Shown: positions 1 to 11,566 of the stretch, in pieces
Position numbering within the stretch: the stretch's first letter is position 1
Layout: each line of letters begins with the position of its first letter
Assembly: GCF_037126465.1 (NCBI RefSeq)
Contig: NC_088202.1
Coordinates: 89,694,160 to 89,758,159, forward strand
Source: Ornithodoros turicata
Taxonomy: Eukaryota; Arthropoda; Arachnida; Ixodida; Argasidae
Direction: 5' to 3'
DNA: 64,000 bases
Made by a program: the position numbers and the translations under genes
Notes under the pieces: generated by a model
Database searches by the model: none
Told to the model about the DNA's origin: nothing
The model's input: only the letters and a program-made list of their open reading frames with translations

Positions 1-300
1 CGTAGAGTAGCGCCCCTAGCGATGAAATTTCCAATCATCATCATTCAAATAAAGTTGTAGTTGTCATAGACGTTGACGGCGTGCATCAAACGGTCTCTAT
101 CGATCGCCTCAAGTCCGCGTTCCTCGACCTTTTTCCGCCTGTTTCGCCGCACCTGGACGTTCACTGCCCCACTTCAGTCTCACCACCCTGCGTGGCTGCC
201 AAACCCGCGGATAAACGAATATTCTGGTGCTCACCCATCACCGACACCGTCCTACCTCCTGCTGGGGTGGGTGGAGGGAACCCATGGCGCATCTAGCCGC
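1..300 (+). pseudogene. C-terminal remnant of an LTR-retrotransposon pol
   Basis: The reading frame around 60-130 encodes DVDGVHQTVSIDRLKSAFL, which matches the conserved end of Ty3/Gypsy integrase (a short beta barrel ending in a SIDRLKPA-type motif). Upstream pol lies outside the window. A G-rich stretch at about 262-282 (ggggtgggtggaggg) could be the polypurine tract that precedes a 3' LTR. The LTR itself is not clearly delimited. The following 320-510 is a degenerate CT-rich repeat (CCTCACTTCA-like units) with no gene. The family assignment rests on the motif only. Confidence 0.55.
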
Positions 301-947
301 ACCACCATCGTCATCGTCTCATGTCACCTCAATTTTCGTCTGAAAAATTTTTCCTCACTTCAGCCTTTCCTTCCTGAAAATTCCCTCACTTCACCTCAAT
401 CCTTTTTCTGAAAAATTTCCTTACTTCAAACTTTTACTGCGAACCCCCTAACCTTACAACAATCTTTTTTCTGTAATTCTCCTCACCTCAAGGTTCGTGA
501 GGTGAGGTGAGGGCTCGCCCTGAACTGCTCTCGCAAGGATGGCCACCTCTAGCTCACAACCCCGTTCTCTCAAAACGTCAAGAGTCATGTTGTCCGTGTG
601 GGGGGAGTAACGATGGCACAGAGATCGGAGACTTCAAGAGCTTCCAAGTCGAAGAAGCAGCAGTCAAAGAGGGCCTCGAGGCATACTGTAACACATTTGC
701 AGCGCTAGTGCTTGGGGTACATCGAAGCAAACGGAAACACTGACAAATCCTGTTCGCCCTTTACATCTAGAGCTAAGTCTGCTGGCTGCCAGTGTCGAGA
801 GGGACACGAATTTGTTTTCTGCCTGCAGACTTCCCCGTTTTTCATAGAGCAAACCGGAACATTCTGCACATTCTGTTTTGGGCATTATGACAGGACAGTT
901 GTACCTATGTACATAAAGACCTAACAGTTTGGGCGCACGCTACTACG

Positions 948-2450
948 ATGGACCTACAACGCCCACCTGTTTTTGTGCCATCTCCTGACGAACTCGCCGT
1001 TTCCTGGGAGGAGTGGATACAGCTCTTCACGACCTACATGAATGCCTGCTGTGGAACAGAATATGCCCAGGCACGTAAGAAGTCCATTCTGCTGAACTGT
1101 CTTGGGAGTTCAGGGACAGCAGGTGTTCCATACTTTACATATATAGGATTTCCATTTTGGACTATGGTGAAGTAAGAGGACGACGACGAGGTCGCCTATT
1201 TGAAACCATAAAAAATAAACGCTCAAGAATAAACACTTAAGTATTCACCGTTAAAAACCTCCAGAATCTACGTTTCAATAAATACATGATCAAAATAAAC
1301 TGTGTAACTATCCACCGTTAATAATAAATCTTCAAAAAGCTACGCTTAAAAATATATCTTTAAAAAGTGAGGTGAAACCGGTTGACTTATGCCATGCAAC
1401 CTTACTAACCTCACAAGACCAAGCTAGCCTAAACTAACCAAACTAACCGAAACTACACTAAACGAACCTGACATAACCTGATCTAACCCGACGCAGAATA
1501 CAATCATTCCTCCTCCGTGCAGGATGATGGGGCGATTTTTAAACAGTTTATTTTTAATGCTGGATTGTTAAGGGGTGATCTCTAAGCGGATATATTGAGC
1601 AGTTTATTTTTGGAGATTTATTTTTAACTGTGTATTTTTAAGCAGTTTATTCTTGAATATTTTATTCTTGAGCAGGTTATTCTTAATAGTAGATTTCGGG
1701 TGCCCTCAAGAGATTGCATGCAACGGGGCAAGGCAGTTCCTACTTAACTGCGAGAGAGCGAAGACACAGCTTCTGAAAGCACAATCGAGAGGTCGTCATG
1801 CTTTTTAAAGGTATATGACTTCGAGTGATACTAAACCCTTTGGTTTTGTTCCATTCCCTCATGTCTTGTCTCGTTCTTTTCTCATCCTGTTTGCATGGCT
1901 CTCAGAACCCCTAAGTGGGAAAGTATTCCCACAATTGGCGCCCAATGTGTAGGAGCATTTCAGCTTTGCCAAATGCCGATAGGTACCTGGATCGCAGTTT
2001 TCTTCCTCGACCTCGTCATCGACCTTTTACTTCACCGTATTCCAAAGTTGTAATCCCACACGTTACAATAGTTTCATCACTGACAATGGGATTGAAGATG
2101 TGTCCGCTACTGCAGTATAGAGCTTACAACAGTTATACTTGCCAGGCTTAAACCAAACTGTCGAACGGTACCAGTACCGTGCTAGAGCGCAGCAGCCGGG
2201 TGAATAGATTGATGAATTCGTTACGGCGCTGCGGACATTAGCACCAATTGCAAATTTGAAGCCATGGCTGAGGACATGATTTGTGACCACTTGGTGGAGA
2301 AGACATTGAGTCAGGTTGTCAGGGCTGTCGCCTTCTACTAGAACCAGACATGACCTTGGATACTGTTCTGACAATTGCGAAGGAAGTGGAGCAAGTGCAA
2401 AAAGAATCTGCAGGTCGGCCAGCGACACCACGCTACTGTCTCCGCTGTAG
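948..2450 (+). pseudogene. Ty3/Gypsy gag remnant, interrupted
   Basis: The first part (948-1120) begins MDLQRPPVFVPSPDELAV, then WEEWIQLFTTYMNA and ARKKSILLNCLG, the usual N-terminal gag pattern of Gypsy elements with no CCHC yet. The second part (about 2,150-2,440) continues it in shifting frames with QTVERYQYRARAQQPGE, FVTALRTLAP, an MAEDMICDHLVEKTLS-type segment and LEPDMTLDTVLTIAKEVEQV. About 1 kb of unrelated DNA (the inverted array near 1,205-1,695) separates them, so the gag was broken by insertion. Stops and frameshifts make it non-functional. Confidence 0.65.
1205..1695. repeat. Inverted array of AATAAAC/CTCAAG units
   Basis: The left arm (about 1,205-1,370) repeats AATAAAC-x(2-4)-CTCAAG/CTTAAG-AATAAA units. 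The right arm (about 1,540-1,690) carries the reverse-complement units (TTTATTCTTGAGCAGG, CAGTTTATTTTT). The central 1,380-1,500 contains degenerate CTAAC/AACTAACC steps. The arrangement suggests a foldback-like non-autonomous transposon inserted in the Gypsy gag. No clean target duplication was found by eye. Confidence 0.5.
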
Positions 2451-2837
2451 CTTACCATGAGAAGGAAGACTGATATAGATGCGGGTCTGTAGAGGACGAT
2501 GGTCTTCCTCCACACGCGTTTTACTTCCGGTCTCCCCGTGCTTCACGATGGTCCACCCGGGCACTCTCCTTGGCGACAGCACTAGGAACTCACTGCTCAC
2601 GAACCGGCCGCGGTTCTGTCGCCGCTCCCTCTGAATCACATCGGCCTCACTGCCTGCTCTCCGCTTCGCCCCGCCCCTGGAACCCGCCCGATCAGCGCTT
2701 GTCCGCACTATTCATTCGCTACTTCTGCCCATTCAGCACAAGACACAAGTCCAGCCGTCCCTGTTCCACGTGTCGCCCTTCTTTCTCTCCACGTATCGAC
2801 GCGGACCTCAACCGCTAACTCTGCACCACTCTGCGTC

Positions 2838-2990
2838 TTAGGGGGGAGTGATGTGGCGGCCCGTGGACGACGAAGACGTGCCTCTGCTGGCGCGCGCCTC
2901 TTCGCCTGCCAGCAAGTTCTACCATCACCATCCTAGTCTGAGGCCACGATCATCTGCCCGCTGGGACATTCAATCACCGCCGGTCAGGAC
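2838..2990 (+). repeat. Possible polypurine tract and LTR edge
   Basis: A run of purines (GGGGGGAGTGA) at 2,841-2,851 is immediately followed by TGTGGCGGCCCG, the common start of Gypsy LTRs (TG with a preceding polypurine tract). The piece separates a gag fragment from a zinc-knuckle/protease segment, so it is more likely the end of another element inserted here than this element's own LTR. The right boundary was not resolved. Confidence 0.35.
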
Positions 2991-5080
2991 TCATGTAGCG
3001 GAATACCATCTCCTCTACAGGTCGACGAAGCATTTGGCGAACAGTGCCAGTTGTCCCACCAAGAACAAAATTTACCAGTCATGCAAGAAGAAAGGACACT
3101 TCGAGTCAGTATTCCGACAGAAGTCCTTACTACTGACAAAGAGTACTGCAAGGAGGTGGAAGTGGATGTCTATGCCACATCTATGCTGCGGACGTTCTTT
3201 CACGTATTCTGGTCGACACAGGCCCTGCGGTCTCCCTTTTACCATCTAACGCCTACCATGAGACGTTCCTGCAGCTGCCTCTTTGCAAGCCACGAGTCGT
3301 ACTTCGGGACTACTCTAAAGTTATCATCCTCACGAAAGGAGCAATAAGTACCATACTGCGTTTCGTGGACATCGCTATTTTACCTGCTCAGCTGCTTGGT
3401 CGGAAGGTGCCGGCAACACATGGAGCACATGTACTGCGCACCTGACGACATACCCTACTTTCTTCTAGAGGAATTAGGACTAGCGAAGGGACGCAGACAC
3501 AAAGTGATGATGAAGACATCGGTAGAACCGTTTCAGCAGAAACTTCGTCGCCTTCCGTTGGAGGTTCGTAGGAAAGTATCTAAGGAGCTCCAAACATTAG
3601 AGCGAATTGACATCATAGAGCGCACCGAAGCCTCTTAATTGTAGCTCTTTGGGAGAAGACTGGAGAGCTTGGACTATGTGAGAACTTTATAGAGTCCAAT
3701 ACAGCCATCGTCATTGACAGCCATCCCTTGCCTCACATGGAGGACATTTATCATCAGCGTGCTGGAGCATCGCACTTTTCAAAACTGGACCCCTCTGGAG
3801 CTTATCATCAGATGGAGCTTGCGGAAGAGTCTTATTTTATTGCAGAGAGAGAGACAGCTTGTTACACATGAGGGTATATTGTGCTATAAGTGTGTATGAT
3901 TTGGTTTGGCATCAGCAGCTGCTGCATTCCAGAAAATGTAAGCGATGGTCCGAAAAGGTCTAAAAGGTATTCTTCACTACCTCGATGATACCTTGGTACA
4001 CAGTACTACTATGCAGGAGCATAGCCTCAGACTCAGACTCGATCATGTACTCTTAACGCTGGATGCCCCTGTGACCGTGGTTGAACAAGAAGTCTGTCTT
4101 TGCCACCTGTGAGTTAGTTTTTTGGACATTCTTTATCACCAGATGTGTTGAGTTGCATCCTTGCATTGGCCTTCCTTTGTACTACATCAAGTTCATGCCA
4201 CACTTAGCCGCAATGGTTGAACCACTTCGGAGACTGCTGGAGGCGCGATTTCTGTGGCCGGAAGAACAAGCAACAGGTTTCACTAGAGCCAAATCGCTTA
4301 TCCAAGAGTATCCAAACGAAGCATCGATCGAAAAGAACCAGAGGTACTTTTCGATTGATACTTCGCTTTCTGCAGCCGTCACAGGAGATGCATCAAATTT
4401 CGGCCTTGGAGCTGTAATGCAGCAGGAGCATCCTGGCGGTTTACGAACTGTATGCTTCGCATCGAGGGGCATGACAGCAACACCGGTATTCAATTGGGGA
4501 AAAGAAACTTTTGGTGTGCTTATGTGCGTGCGAGAAGTGGCACGGACTACTTTTTGGGCGTAAATTTACATTTTGCAACGTCCACCAAGCCTTGGACACA
4601 CTTTTGTCAACACAATGTACAGGACGTTAACCAATGTGCATGATAAGATGGACTGCATGTCTTTTTCGGTGCAACTACACCATCGAATACAAGCAAGGAA
4701 AACGTAACTCCGTAGCTGACGCACTGTTCCGACTTCCTACACCCTACAAGGCAGAAGCTGCAACTGAAGACGCAGATGAGGATGAGTTAGTGTGCTTCTT
4801 CAACAGCGACTGTCCCGGAGCCTGACCCTCAACTTGACAAGCGCCTGCAGCAGCAACTTTCGCCACATCTCAAACTGCGCGACGAGATGACTCCAGTAGG
4901 GGGTACCCTAATCTGAGAGTCAAGGATAATCCCCCTTCTTCGCTGAGGAAGATTATTGTTGACATCGCCCATCAGTAGCACTCGGGGAACGTCTGGACGA
5001 AGCAACGTATATGCAAGCGTTACTGGTGGCCTCATAGGAACATTGAAATCAAAAAGTATATGAGAGGCTGTTATGCAGGA
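2990..5080 (+). pseudogene. Degenerate Ty3/Gypsy pol (CCHC-PR-RT-RNase H-integrase zinc finger)
   Basis: Segments occur in the canonical Gypsy order but in changing frames: a zinc knuckle near 3,040-3,110 (CQSCKKKGHF-like with Cys lost to Tyr/Phe), a protease active-site region near 3,215 (LVDTGPAVSLLP read across a frameshift), RT palm entry at 3,640-3,830 (TGELxLCENF, HPLPHMEDI, FSKLDPSGAYHQMEL), RNase H at 4,380-4,480 (VTGDASNFGLGAVMQQE) and the tether end EYKQGKRNSVADALFRLP at about 4,690-4,740. The remains of the HHCC integrase finger follow at 4,920-5,040. Multiple stops and frameshifts make this a dead copy. Nothing further is recognisable between 5,080 and 5,440. Confidence 0.75.
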
Positions 5081-5926
5081 CTTTTATCCTTTACATAATT
5101 TTGATAAAAAAGCTATGAAAGGAGAAGAGATGTCGTTCTTGCAGCTGAGTTATACAGCCAAGCTGATATCCTGTCGAACACAGTATGTAACCACAAGATG
5201 ACTAATAACCTAAATAGAATTAATTAACTCTTTAATTTGGAAATTTTGGGCAAACATGTGAAAGAGAGAGGCAGTCCACTTCGAAAGTCATTCTACCATC
5301 CAGAAACGAACGTGTGCCGTGAAATATCCATACCATAGCTAAATTTCGCTTTGCAAATGAGTTGTGGTACACCCAAAAACGAGGACGTTTCAGCCAGGTG
5401 TAAAGAGTAAGTTAGGTTAGAGGTCTGAGCTCTCAGTCTTACGCACCATTGATACTCACCTGTGCTCGCCTGCTGAAGCCGTGGAAATTGTCTCATCACG
5501 TTCTGCGTCTACTTCATACAGCGCTGTTGCCTCTGCCAGCACTTACCCTTTTCCTTGTTGGGATGACCTGGTCAAGCTTATCGATGCTTGCATCTCTACG
5601 GCTCTCGAGAAGTTCTTCCGCACCCCTGCTCCCGAGGGCGCTGACACCGCCCCGGATCCGGTTGGTGCTTCGCCTCCTCCTCCTGTCCCTTCTGCTCCTC
5701 ACTCTTCTTCTGCTGCCGCCTCCGGTTGCGATACCCCTGCTGTGTGCTCTCCCCTGCCTGTTCCTTCGCCTCCCCCTGCTTCTCTCGAGCCTCCTCCTGA
5801 TCCCATGGAGAGTTCTGCCTTGCAAGACCGTCCTTCTGCCAATCGTGTAGGTATGCCCTCACCTCCTTCTGCTTCGGTCCAAAAAGGCTTGTCAGTGCCA
5901 AGTCCCCAAGGACCTTCTGGCTCAAG

Positions 5927-6650
5927 TTGTCAAATCGACCATTGCCTCTGATGGTCCTCCTTAAAACCCTTCAGTGGAACTGCCGCAACGTATTCACCTC
6001 GCTCATCGACCTTCATGTCCTTATCTCTTCTTACTCTCCTCACATTGTGTGTCTGCACGAATCTTGGCTTCTTCCTAGCAACACCTTCTCCATCCCTGGC
6101 TTCTCTACTTTCCGCTGCGACAGGGACAACAGGTGTGGTAGGGGCCTCATCACGCTTGTTAGCTCTGCCCTCCCACTTTCTTCTGCCCTCGCTTCATCAT
6201 CATGTACCCCAGCTGCGGAGCTTCTTCTAGTCCGGCTCCGCGCACCAGGGGGACTTCCCCTTTTTGTTGCTAATGCGTACTGCCCCGGCGGCTTCGTCGA
6301 CGAGGCTGTCTTTGATTCCGCCCTTGCTTCTTGCTCGTCCGATCTCGTCCTGTTGGGCGACTTCAACTCCCACCATGTTGCATGGGACTCATGTATACAA
6401 GAGAGGGGGTCAGTATACTGACCCCCGCGGCCTGCATTTGTACTCCTGGATCACTGCAAACTCCCTTGTGCTGGCCAACTCGCGGCACCCAACGTTCTTC
6501 CGCAGCAGCCAATCATCCTCCATTGACCTTTCTTTCTTCTCTGATCGCTGTCTCATCTCCTCCTGGCAGCCACTCCACATCGATTGCAATTGTGACCATG
6601 TGCCTCTTCTCTTCACGGTTGACTCTGCCTTGTTCTCAGCTGCCTCATGA
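5927..6650 (+). pseudogene. LINE ORF2, AP endonuclease domain
   Basis: The domain starts MSNRPLPLMVLLKTLQWNC, overlapping the end of the ORF1-like frame by a few codons. LQWNCR (strand 1 Asn), IVCLHESW (catalytic Glu), LLVRLRAP, VANAYCPGG and VLLGDFNSHHVAW (GDFN-H catalytic block) are all in place. At about 6,410 the frame shifts, and the domain continues as LANSRHPTF, SSIDLSFFSD (the S-x-IDL motif) and DCNCDHVPLLF (terminal SDH replaced by CDH). Known role in the family: nicking target DNA to prime reverse transcription. The frameshift makes this copy inactive. Confidence 0.8.
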
Positions 6651-7114
6651 GCTCAGCGTGTGTCTTCTGTCCGGTTATCCTCCCAGGTGGCCTACCTTAA
6701 CCAGCACCTTCCTTAGGACGTTTGCGACATTGCCTCCGGCTCCCTTTTCCTCTCGGCCGTCGCACAGTCTCTCTCTGCTGCGTCCTTCTCCTGCGTGAAG
6801 CGCACTAATTGCCCGCTCCCTGCCTGGTGGAATGCGTCCTGTGCCCGTTCTCTCCGCCTGCACAAAGCTGCCTGGAAGACGCTCCGCCACAACTCCTGCC
6901 CTCTGAACTGGGTTGCTTACAAGCACCTCAACGCTTCCTTCAAGCTCGCCGTTTCCAAGGCTAAATCTGAGTACTTTTCCTCTCTACATGCGTCGTTTCC
7001 CGTGCGCCGCGGCTCCCTCTATCGTCTCCTTCGTCGTGCTCGCTCCAACCTTCCACGATCTTTCCGTCCCCTCCGACATACGCTTCGTCCCTTCCGACAT
7101 ACGCTCCCTCCTGG

Positions 7115-8006
7115 ATGAGCGCGCCCGTGATCTCGAGCTCCGCTTTACGAATACGCTGCCGTGGCGCCCTCTTGCTTTCCAGTTGTCCGCTCCCAACGGC
7201 TATGGCCCTGTTAGCTTTGACGACCTCGATCCGCACATCCGGGCACTCCGCCCCTCTCCTCCCCGGACACGACAAAGTATCCGTCAGACTTCTCAAGTCT
7301 TTGTGGTCCTCCCACCCGTCCCTTCTCGTGGGGATTATAAATGTCCCCCTCAGGGACTGCTGGATTCCTGTCCAGTTGAAGCTCTCGAGAGTGGTCCTTA
7401 TCTGCAAGAATCTCCTTAGCGGGTGCTCCACCGATAACCTCCGTCCCATTGCCCTTACATCCCTGCTTGACAAGCTCATGGAACGTGTCGTCTTCTCTCG
7501 CATTTCGCAGCTGCTCACCACCAGCGACATCCTGTCACCTGTTCAAATAGGATTCCGCGCCGGTTTCTCAATCTGGTTTGCGCACGCCATCCTTGACGTC
7601 CATCTATGCAGGGCAAGGATGCAGTCCGAGTTCGCTGCTCTTGTCACCCTAGACATCTCCAAGGCGGTTTGATTCGGTTGAGTACTCGCTGCTCTTGCGA
7701 TCCCTTCAATCTGCTCCTATTCCGGCGTACATTTTAGCCTGGATCCAGTCCTTCCTCAACGACAAGCAGTTCTATTGTACTGATCGTGCCTTCTCCTCCT
7801 CCCGATGCTGCAGCCAGATAAGGGGTGTGCCGCAGGGTTGTATCCTGTCCCCTACCCTTTTCATCTTATTGCTTAGGTCTGTGCCTACTCACCCGCGCAT
7901 CGTCACCTTGGTCTACGCCGACGACATCGCCTTTCTGGCCGCTGCCCCGTCCCCATCTGAGCTACAGTCGGTTCTTCAGTCTTACCTCGATGCTATCCTC
8001 GCCTGA
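7115..8006 (+). pseudogene. LINE ORF2, reverse transcriptase domain
   Basis: Conserved blocks are visible: NLRPIALTSLLDKLMERV (block 2), SPVQIGFRAGFS (block 3), LVTLDISKAV (block A, the first catalytic Asp), then a 1-nt break at about 7,670. The domain goes on with IRGVPQGCILSPTLF (block B) and LVYADDIAFLA (block C, YADD). Block D is cut short, and the downstream thumb region is interrupted by the SINE at 8,175-8,479. The spacing of the blocks agrees with a full-length RT apart from the breaks. Confidence 0.85.
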
Positions 8007-8174
8007 CTGTCTATGTTGGCCTCTCTGTGAACCCCGCCAAATGTGCCGTGCTTCCTTTCGCCTTCTCCCGTCCACCGCCCGCTAACACCGCCTTGTCCTT
8101 CGACAGCGCCTCGCTCCCCCAGGCTGCCTCGGTGAAGTACCTCAGCGTGTTGTATGACTCCCAGCTCTCCATGG

Positions 8175-8479
8175 ACCAGCGGCATGGCCGAGTGGGCTAA
8201 GGCGTCCGCTCGTTGGTGGTAATCAAGGTCGTGCTGAAGACTGGGAGGTGGTGTATTTGAATCCTACCGCCGGCTGGTGCTGTCTGAGGTTTTCCCTGGG
8301 TTTTCCGAAGACTTTCCAGACGAATGTCAGCACAGTTCCCTCTGAAGTCGGCCCAGGATGCATACTAACCCTCTGTCCCCCACTTCTTCCTGCTATCCTC
8401 TCTCCGTCTGTCCACATCTGTACGTCGCTCATAGCCACAGTTGCTTCGCGGTGCTTACACCCAATTAAAATTTAAAAAA
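8175..8479 (+). mobile_element. tRNA-derived SINE inserted in the LINE
   Basis: The head contains a pol III A box (TGGCCGAGTGGG, 8,185-8,196) and a B box-like ATTTGAATCC at 8,255-8,264, with Leu/Ser-type tRNA layout. The body (CTGTCTGAGGTTTTCCCTGG onward) and a short A-rich tail (about 8,465-8,479) follow. The insertion is flanked by AGCTCTCCATGG (8,163-8,174) and AGCTCTCTATGG (8,480-8,491), an 11/12 target site duplication. Established knowledge: ixodid ticks carry abundant tRNA-derived SINEs (Ruka family). The identity with Ruka is my inference. It lies sense to the LINE and interrupts ORF2 between RT and RNase H. Confidence 0.8.
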
Positions 8480-8487
8480 AGCTCTCT

Positions 8488-9735
8488 ATGGCGGATCTAA
8501 TCCGGCACATTGCCTCTCGTGCGGCTAAGGCGATCACTGTCCTGTCCTCGTTCAGTTGTAGATGTACTGGCCTTCGCCGCCCCGCCCTTCTTCACGTGTA
8601 CACGACATATATCCACTCTGACCTCGAATTCGGTTGCATCCTCTTTTCAGGTCGCGCTCAGTCCAGGCTCCAGCCCCTTTTTGTCCTTGAGCGCAAAGCA
8701 TTGCGTGCCTGCCTCGGTGTCCCACGATTCACGCCGAATTTCATCCTGTACGCCGAGAGCCGTATTGTGCCCCTTCGTCGCACTTTCACATCATCACGGT
8801 CCGCTGCTTCCTCTCGCTTTTCACGAGCTCTTCTTTCCGTCGCCTGCTCTTTCTCGGTCCTGGCATGCCCGGCGTCCCTTCTCTGTTTCGGCCGTCAATC
8901 CCCTCCTACCGTGCTTGCTTCTCTCCTCCGCTCTCTCCTCGTTCCAGCGGCACCTCGTGATCTTCACGGATGGTTCTGTCCTGGACGAAAAGTGCGGTGT
9001 CGGCATCTTCATTCCGGTTCTTGACGTCCGTCGCTCGGTCCGCCTCCCGAACTACATTCCCACTTACATCGCAGAGCTGCTGGGAGTCCTCCTCGCCCTG
9101 CAGTTGGTGCCTGCATCTGTCCCGTCTGTAGCTGTGCTCAGTGACTGCCTCTCTCTCTTGTATCCGATCTCGGATCCCCGACCTCTCGCTTTCTGCCTCT
9201 CCTGCACTCTTTGTGTCCCCTTTCCGTACGCGAGGTCGTTATAGCTTAGATTCCTCGAGATGCTGGGATTGCGCAAAACGAGGCTGTGGATGCCCTCGCT
9301 AAAGCATCGCTCTCATTTTCGACTCTCGCAGCTATTCCGCTTATCTCGCCTGTCTTGCTCAAAATATATACCCGCTTTGACCTCCTTGCCCGCTGCCACC
9401 TTAACTCCCGGCCCCTGCTATCTGACCCGGCCTATTCCCACCTCTCTTGGGCCCCCTTGTCGCGCCTTCCCGGCACATCAAGTGCCTCCTCACTCTGTTT
9501 CCCCCTTAACTTCTATCTCCACCGCGCCTGCCTGGCGCCAAGTCCGTCCTGCGTCAACTGCTCGTGTGACAAGACTGCCGAGCACCTTTTCGTCTCGTGT
9601 CCGCGCTATGCCTCGATTCGCCAGCAATTTCTTTTTGCTGTTTTTCGCGCTCTATCGCTCCCTCCCTTCCCGTCATCCTTTCGTTTGGCCGCTGTTCCGT
9701 TAACCCTGCGCCCCCTGCCATTCTTCACGCTGTGA
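8488..9735 (+). pseudogene. LINE ORF2, RT thumb, RNase H and C-terminal finger
   Basis: After the SINE, the post-RT region resumes (MADLIRHIASRAAKAITVLSS, LHVYTTYIHSDLEFG, LERKALRACLGVPRFTP). A frame change leads into RNase H: VIFTDGSVLDEKCGVGIF (first catalytic Asp), YIAELLGVLLALQ (catalytic Glu) and VAVLSDCLSLL (Asp). Another frame change gives GIAQNEAVDALAKASL (the NE-x2-D block) and the zinc finger CVNCSCDKTAEHLFVSCPRY. All RNase H acidic residues are visible, but in three frames, so the copy is dead. Confidence 0.8.
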
Positions 9736-9942
9736 TCTCGTTTATCCCGGCCACGCATCGCTTCTAGTCGCCTAGGCTTCTCAATCTGCTCTGTCCCCCA
9801 ATGTCCCGTGGCCAATCGCCTTTGGGCTACGTGCCACTTCCTCTTGGCCCTCTCTCTCTCTAGGTGCGATGAGCGCGCAAAATAAACCACAGTTCGTTCC
9901 TTTATTCCAACCAGAGTTGTTGTCTCTTCTCCTTATACGCTT

Positions 9943-10605
9943 AAGGCTAGTTTACAGTCCGACGGAGCCGGGCGGAACGACGTGTGACGGATCGCAGCGC
10001 GGCGCCAACGGCCGTCGTTCAGTTTATAGTACGGAGACATAAAGTGAAGTGAGGCGGGATGCATGGCGCGCGACTGCGTCGACTGTCGGCCCAAGAGTAG
10101 AGCATGTCTTACTCAGACGTCCGGCAATAGCGTCGACTACAATGCACTGCGCTTCTCGTTCCGAGCTGCAAATGATCATCAGAATCTGCACAAAACACGT
10201 CAGGTGGATGACAGAGGTAAAAAAAGTGGTAGAAGTGCGCAAAAATTGCAAACTTCAGAGCCGTGCAAACTGCAACTCCACCTTCGATTGCGTTGTAAAT
10301 AAGGCCATTGCCCTTCGTCGCTGTTGTAACGATGTTTTGTCTCCTCAATCGACAAATGCAAGAAGAATTCGAAGGCTGTTCGGGAGAGGTTAGCCAAAGG
10401 CATTAAGGCACGGTACGGGTTGACAAATAAAGTGTTACGGATGCATCAAATGATATTGTGCCGTCGCTTCGCTTCGCTCCGCTCTGTCCTGTCGAGCTCT
10501 GATCAAGTGACGACTACTGCGAATAGTAGCATGGCAAAGTCTGGCGGGCAGCGCGGAACGCGGTGGTGACTGGCGAACCTTTGTGTTGTACTGTAAACCA
10601 GCCTT
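9943..10605. mobile_element. MITE with AAGGCTGGTTTACAGT termini (PIF/Harbinger-like)
   Basis: The left end reads AAGGCTAGTTTACAGTcc. The reverse complement of the right end reads AAGGCTGGTTTACAGTac, a 16-bp terminal inverted repeat with one mismatch. GC-rich sub-terminal segments (cggagccgggcgga; ggcgggcagcgcgga) resemble those of Harbinger-type elements. The flanks are TTA and TGA, so a 3-bp TNA target duplication is possible but not exact. Short frames inside do not match a known transposase. Confidence 0.65.
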
Positions 10606-11149
10606 GAGATCCAGACCTCAATTTCACGCCGTCATGCATGCATAGCATCAAAAGTTGTTCTGCATCCTTCCTGCTCACTTCCTGACTTTTTCACCTACCA
10701 GGCCATATGAAACAGTGACACGACACGAACTGCAAACCCGTGTGTGCCGTGCGTACCAGTGTCTCCTTGGTTCCATTTATTCCATATGCTGCTTTGCGTG
10801 GGAGTAGTGTTCTAGTGTATGGACCTTCTTCTGGTGCGTATGGCAATTATACTTCACTTTAGGTTCAACTATTCACTGTTGTCCGTTGAAAAACACACCA
10901 TTATTCTGCATGGAAGTGCACATAGACTATATATAGACTTTCATTCCAGCTGTACATTTTCTCAGAGTCATGCGTCTTGTGTGTGTATTGTGCCTAGTGT
11001 GGAGTAATGTGTGTATAAAAGCGTAATAAATTTTCCAAAACATCAAAAATGATGAGTCGGAATGGACATTCGATTTGCAGCTAGACTTCAAAGTCAAACC
11101 TCAACTCGAAATCGGTGAGGATGGAGAGTAGAATATGGTCCTACACCAC
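10606..11149. other. No gene recognised
   Basis: This is AT-rich unique-looking sequence between two MITEs. No coding frame longer than about 60 codons resembles a known family, and no repeat structure was seen. Confidence 0.5.
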
Positions 11150-11566
11150 GTTACTAAAGTGCATTACATTACGTCACTGGCTGAATGAAAGAAGTCGTTA
11201 CCTTGACTCCAGCACAAAAGGAACGAGATTCATCCATTGCGTCCTGCATGAATTATAAGCGAAAGAACCTTCATTGTATGTATTCCCTCTCCTTCTCAAG
11301 AAGCCCGACGATGCGAAGAGGCCTCAGATTCCAAATGATCTCCCGCAATGATTGGACATATCGTTTGCTTATACCAATGGAAGAGCGTTTCGCCTTGTCG
11401 GCCTTCTTGGGAAGGAGAGGGAGAGGGAAAGTGCAAATTGCAGGTTCTTTCACTCATAAATTACGAACGACGCAACGGATGACGCCTGTTCCTTTTGTGT
11501 TGGTGTCAAGGTAACAGCATCTTTCATTCCGCGAGGGCAAATTTTCGCACTATAGTGCCCCTTTAA
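11150..11566. mobile_element. Foldback MITE with arms over 130 bp
   Basis: The left arm from about 11,183 (GTTACCTTGACTCCAGCAC) is matched by the reverse complement of the right arm ending about 11,537 (GTTACCTTGACACCAACAC). The pairing continues inward through CCATTGCGTC, AAGCGAAAGAACCT and TTCCCTCTCCTTCTCAAGAAG, so nearly the whole 417 bp can fold on itself. The outer ends carry ACTAAAGTGC / CTTAAAGGGGCACTATAGTGC. A diverged right-arm copy of the same family lies at 63,480-63,626. Confidence 0.7.

Larger units (their letters stand above)
5449..9900 (+). mobile_element. Non-LTR retrotransposon (I/Jockey-like, with RNase H), inactive
   Basis: The domain order is a proline/serine-rich ORF1-like segment (5,481-5,942), AP endonuclease (from 5,927), reverse transcriptase with YADD near 7,915, RNase H with TDGS near 8,970 and a C-terminal Cys/His finger (CVNCSCDKTAEHLFVSC) near 9,550. 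This order is typical of RNase H-bearing clades such as I. The element is C+T rich on the sense strand, which produces many long antisense shadow frames. At least four frameshifts break ORF2. An AATAAA lies close to 9,880. The 3' end runs into a MITE at 9,943. The exact 5' end is uncertain, roughly 5,390-5,450. Confidence 0.8.

Noticed and set aside
1390..1500. CTAACC/CCTAA-like steps as interstitial telomere repeat
   Set aside because: No two consecutive perfect TTAGG/CCTAA units; the steps are irregular and embedded in the inverted array region.
5514..9890. Long antisense frames (5,514-5,925, 6,961-7,530, 9,606-9,890) as genes
   Set aside because: They are Arg/Glu-rich shadows of the C+T-rich sense strand of the LINE, with no similarity to known proteins.
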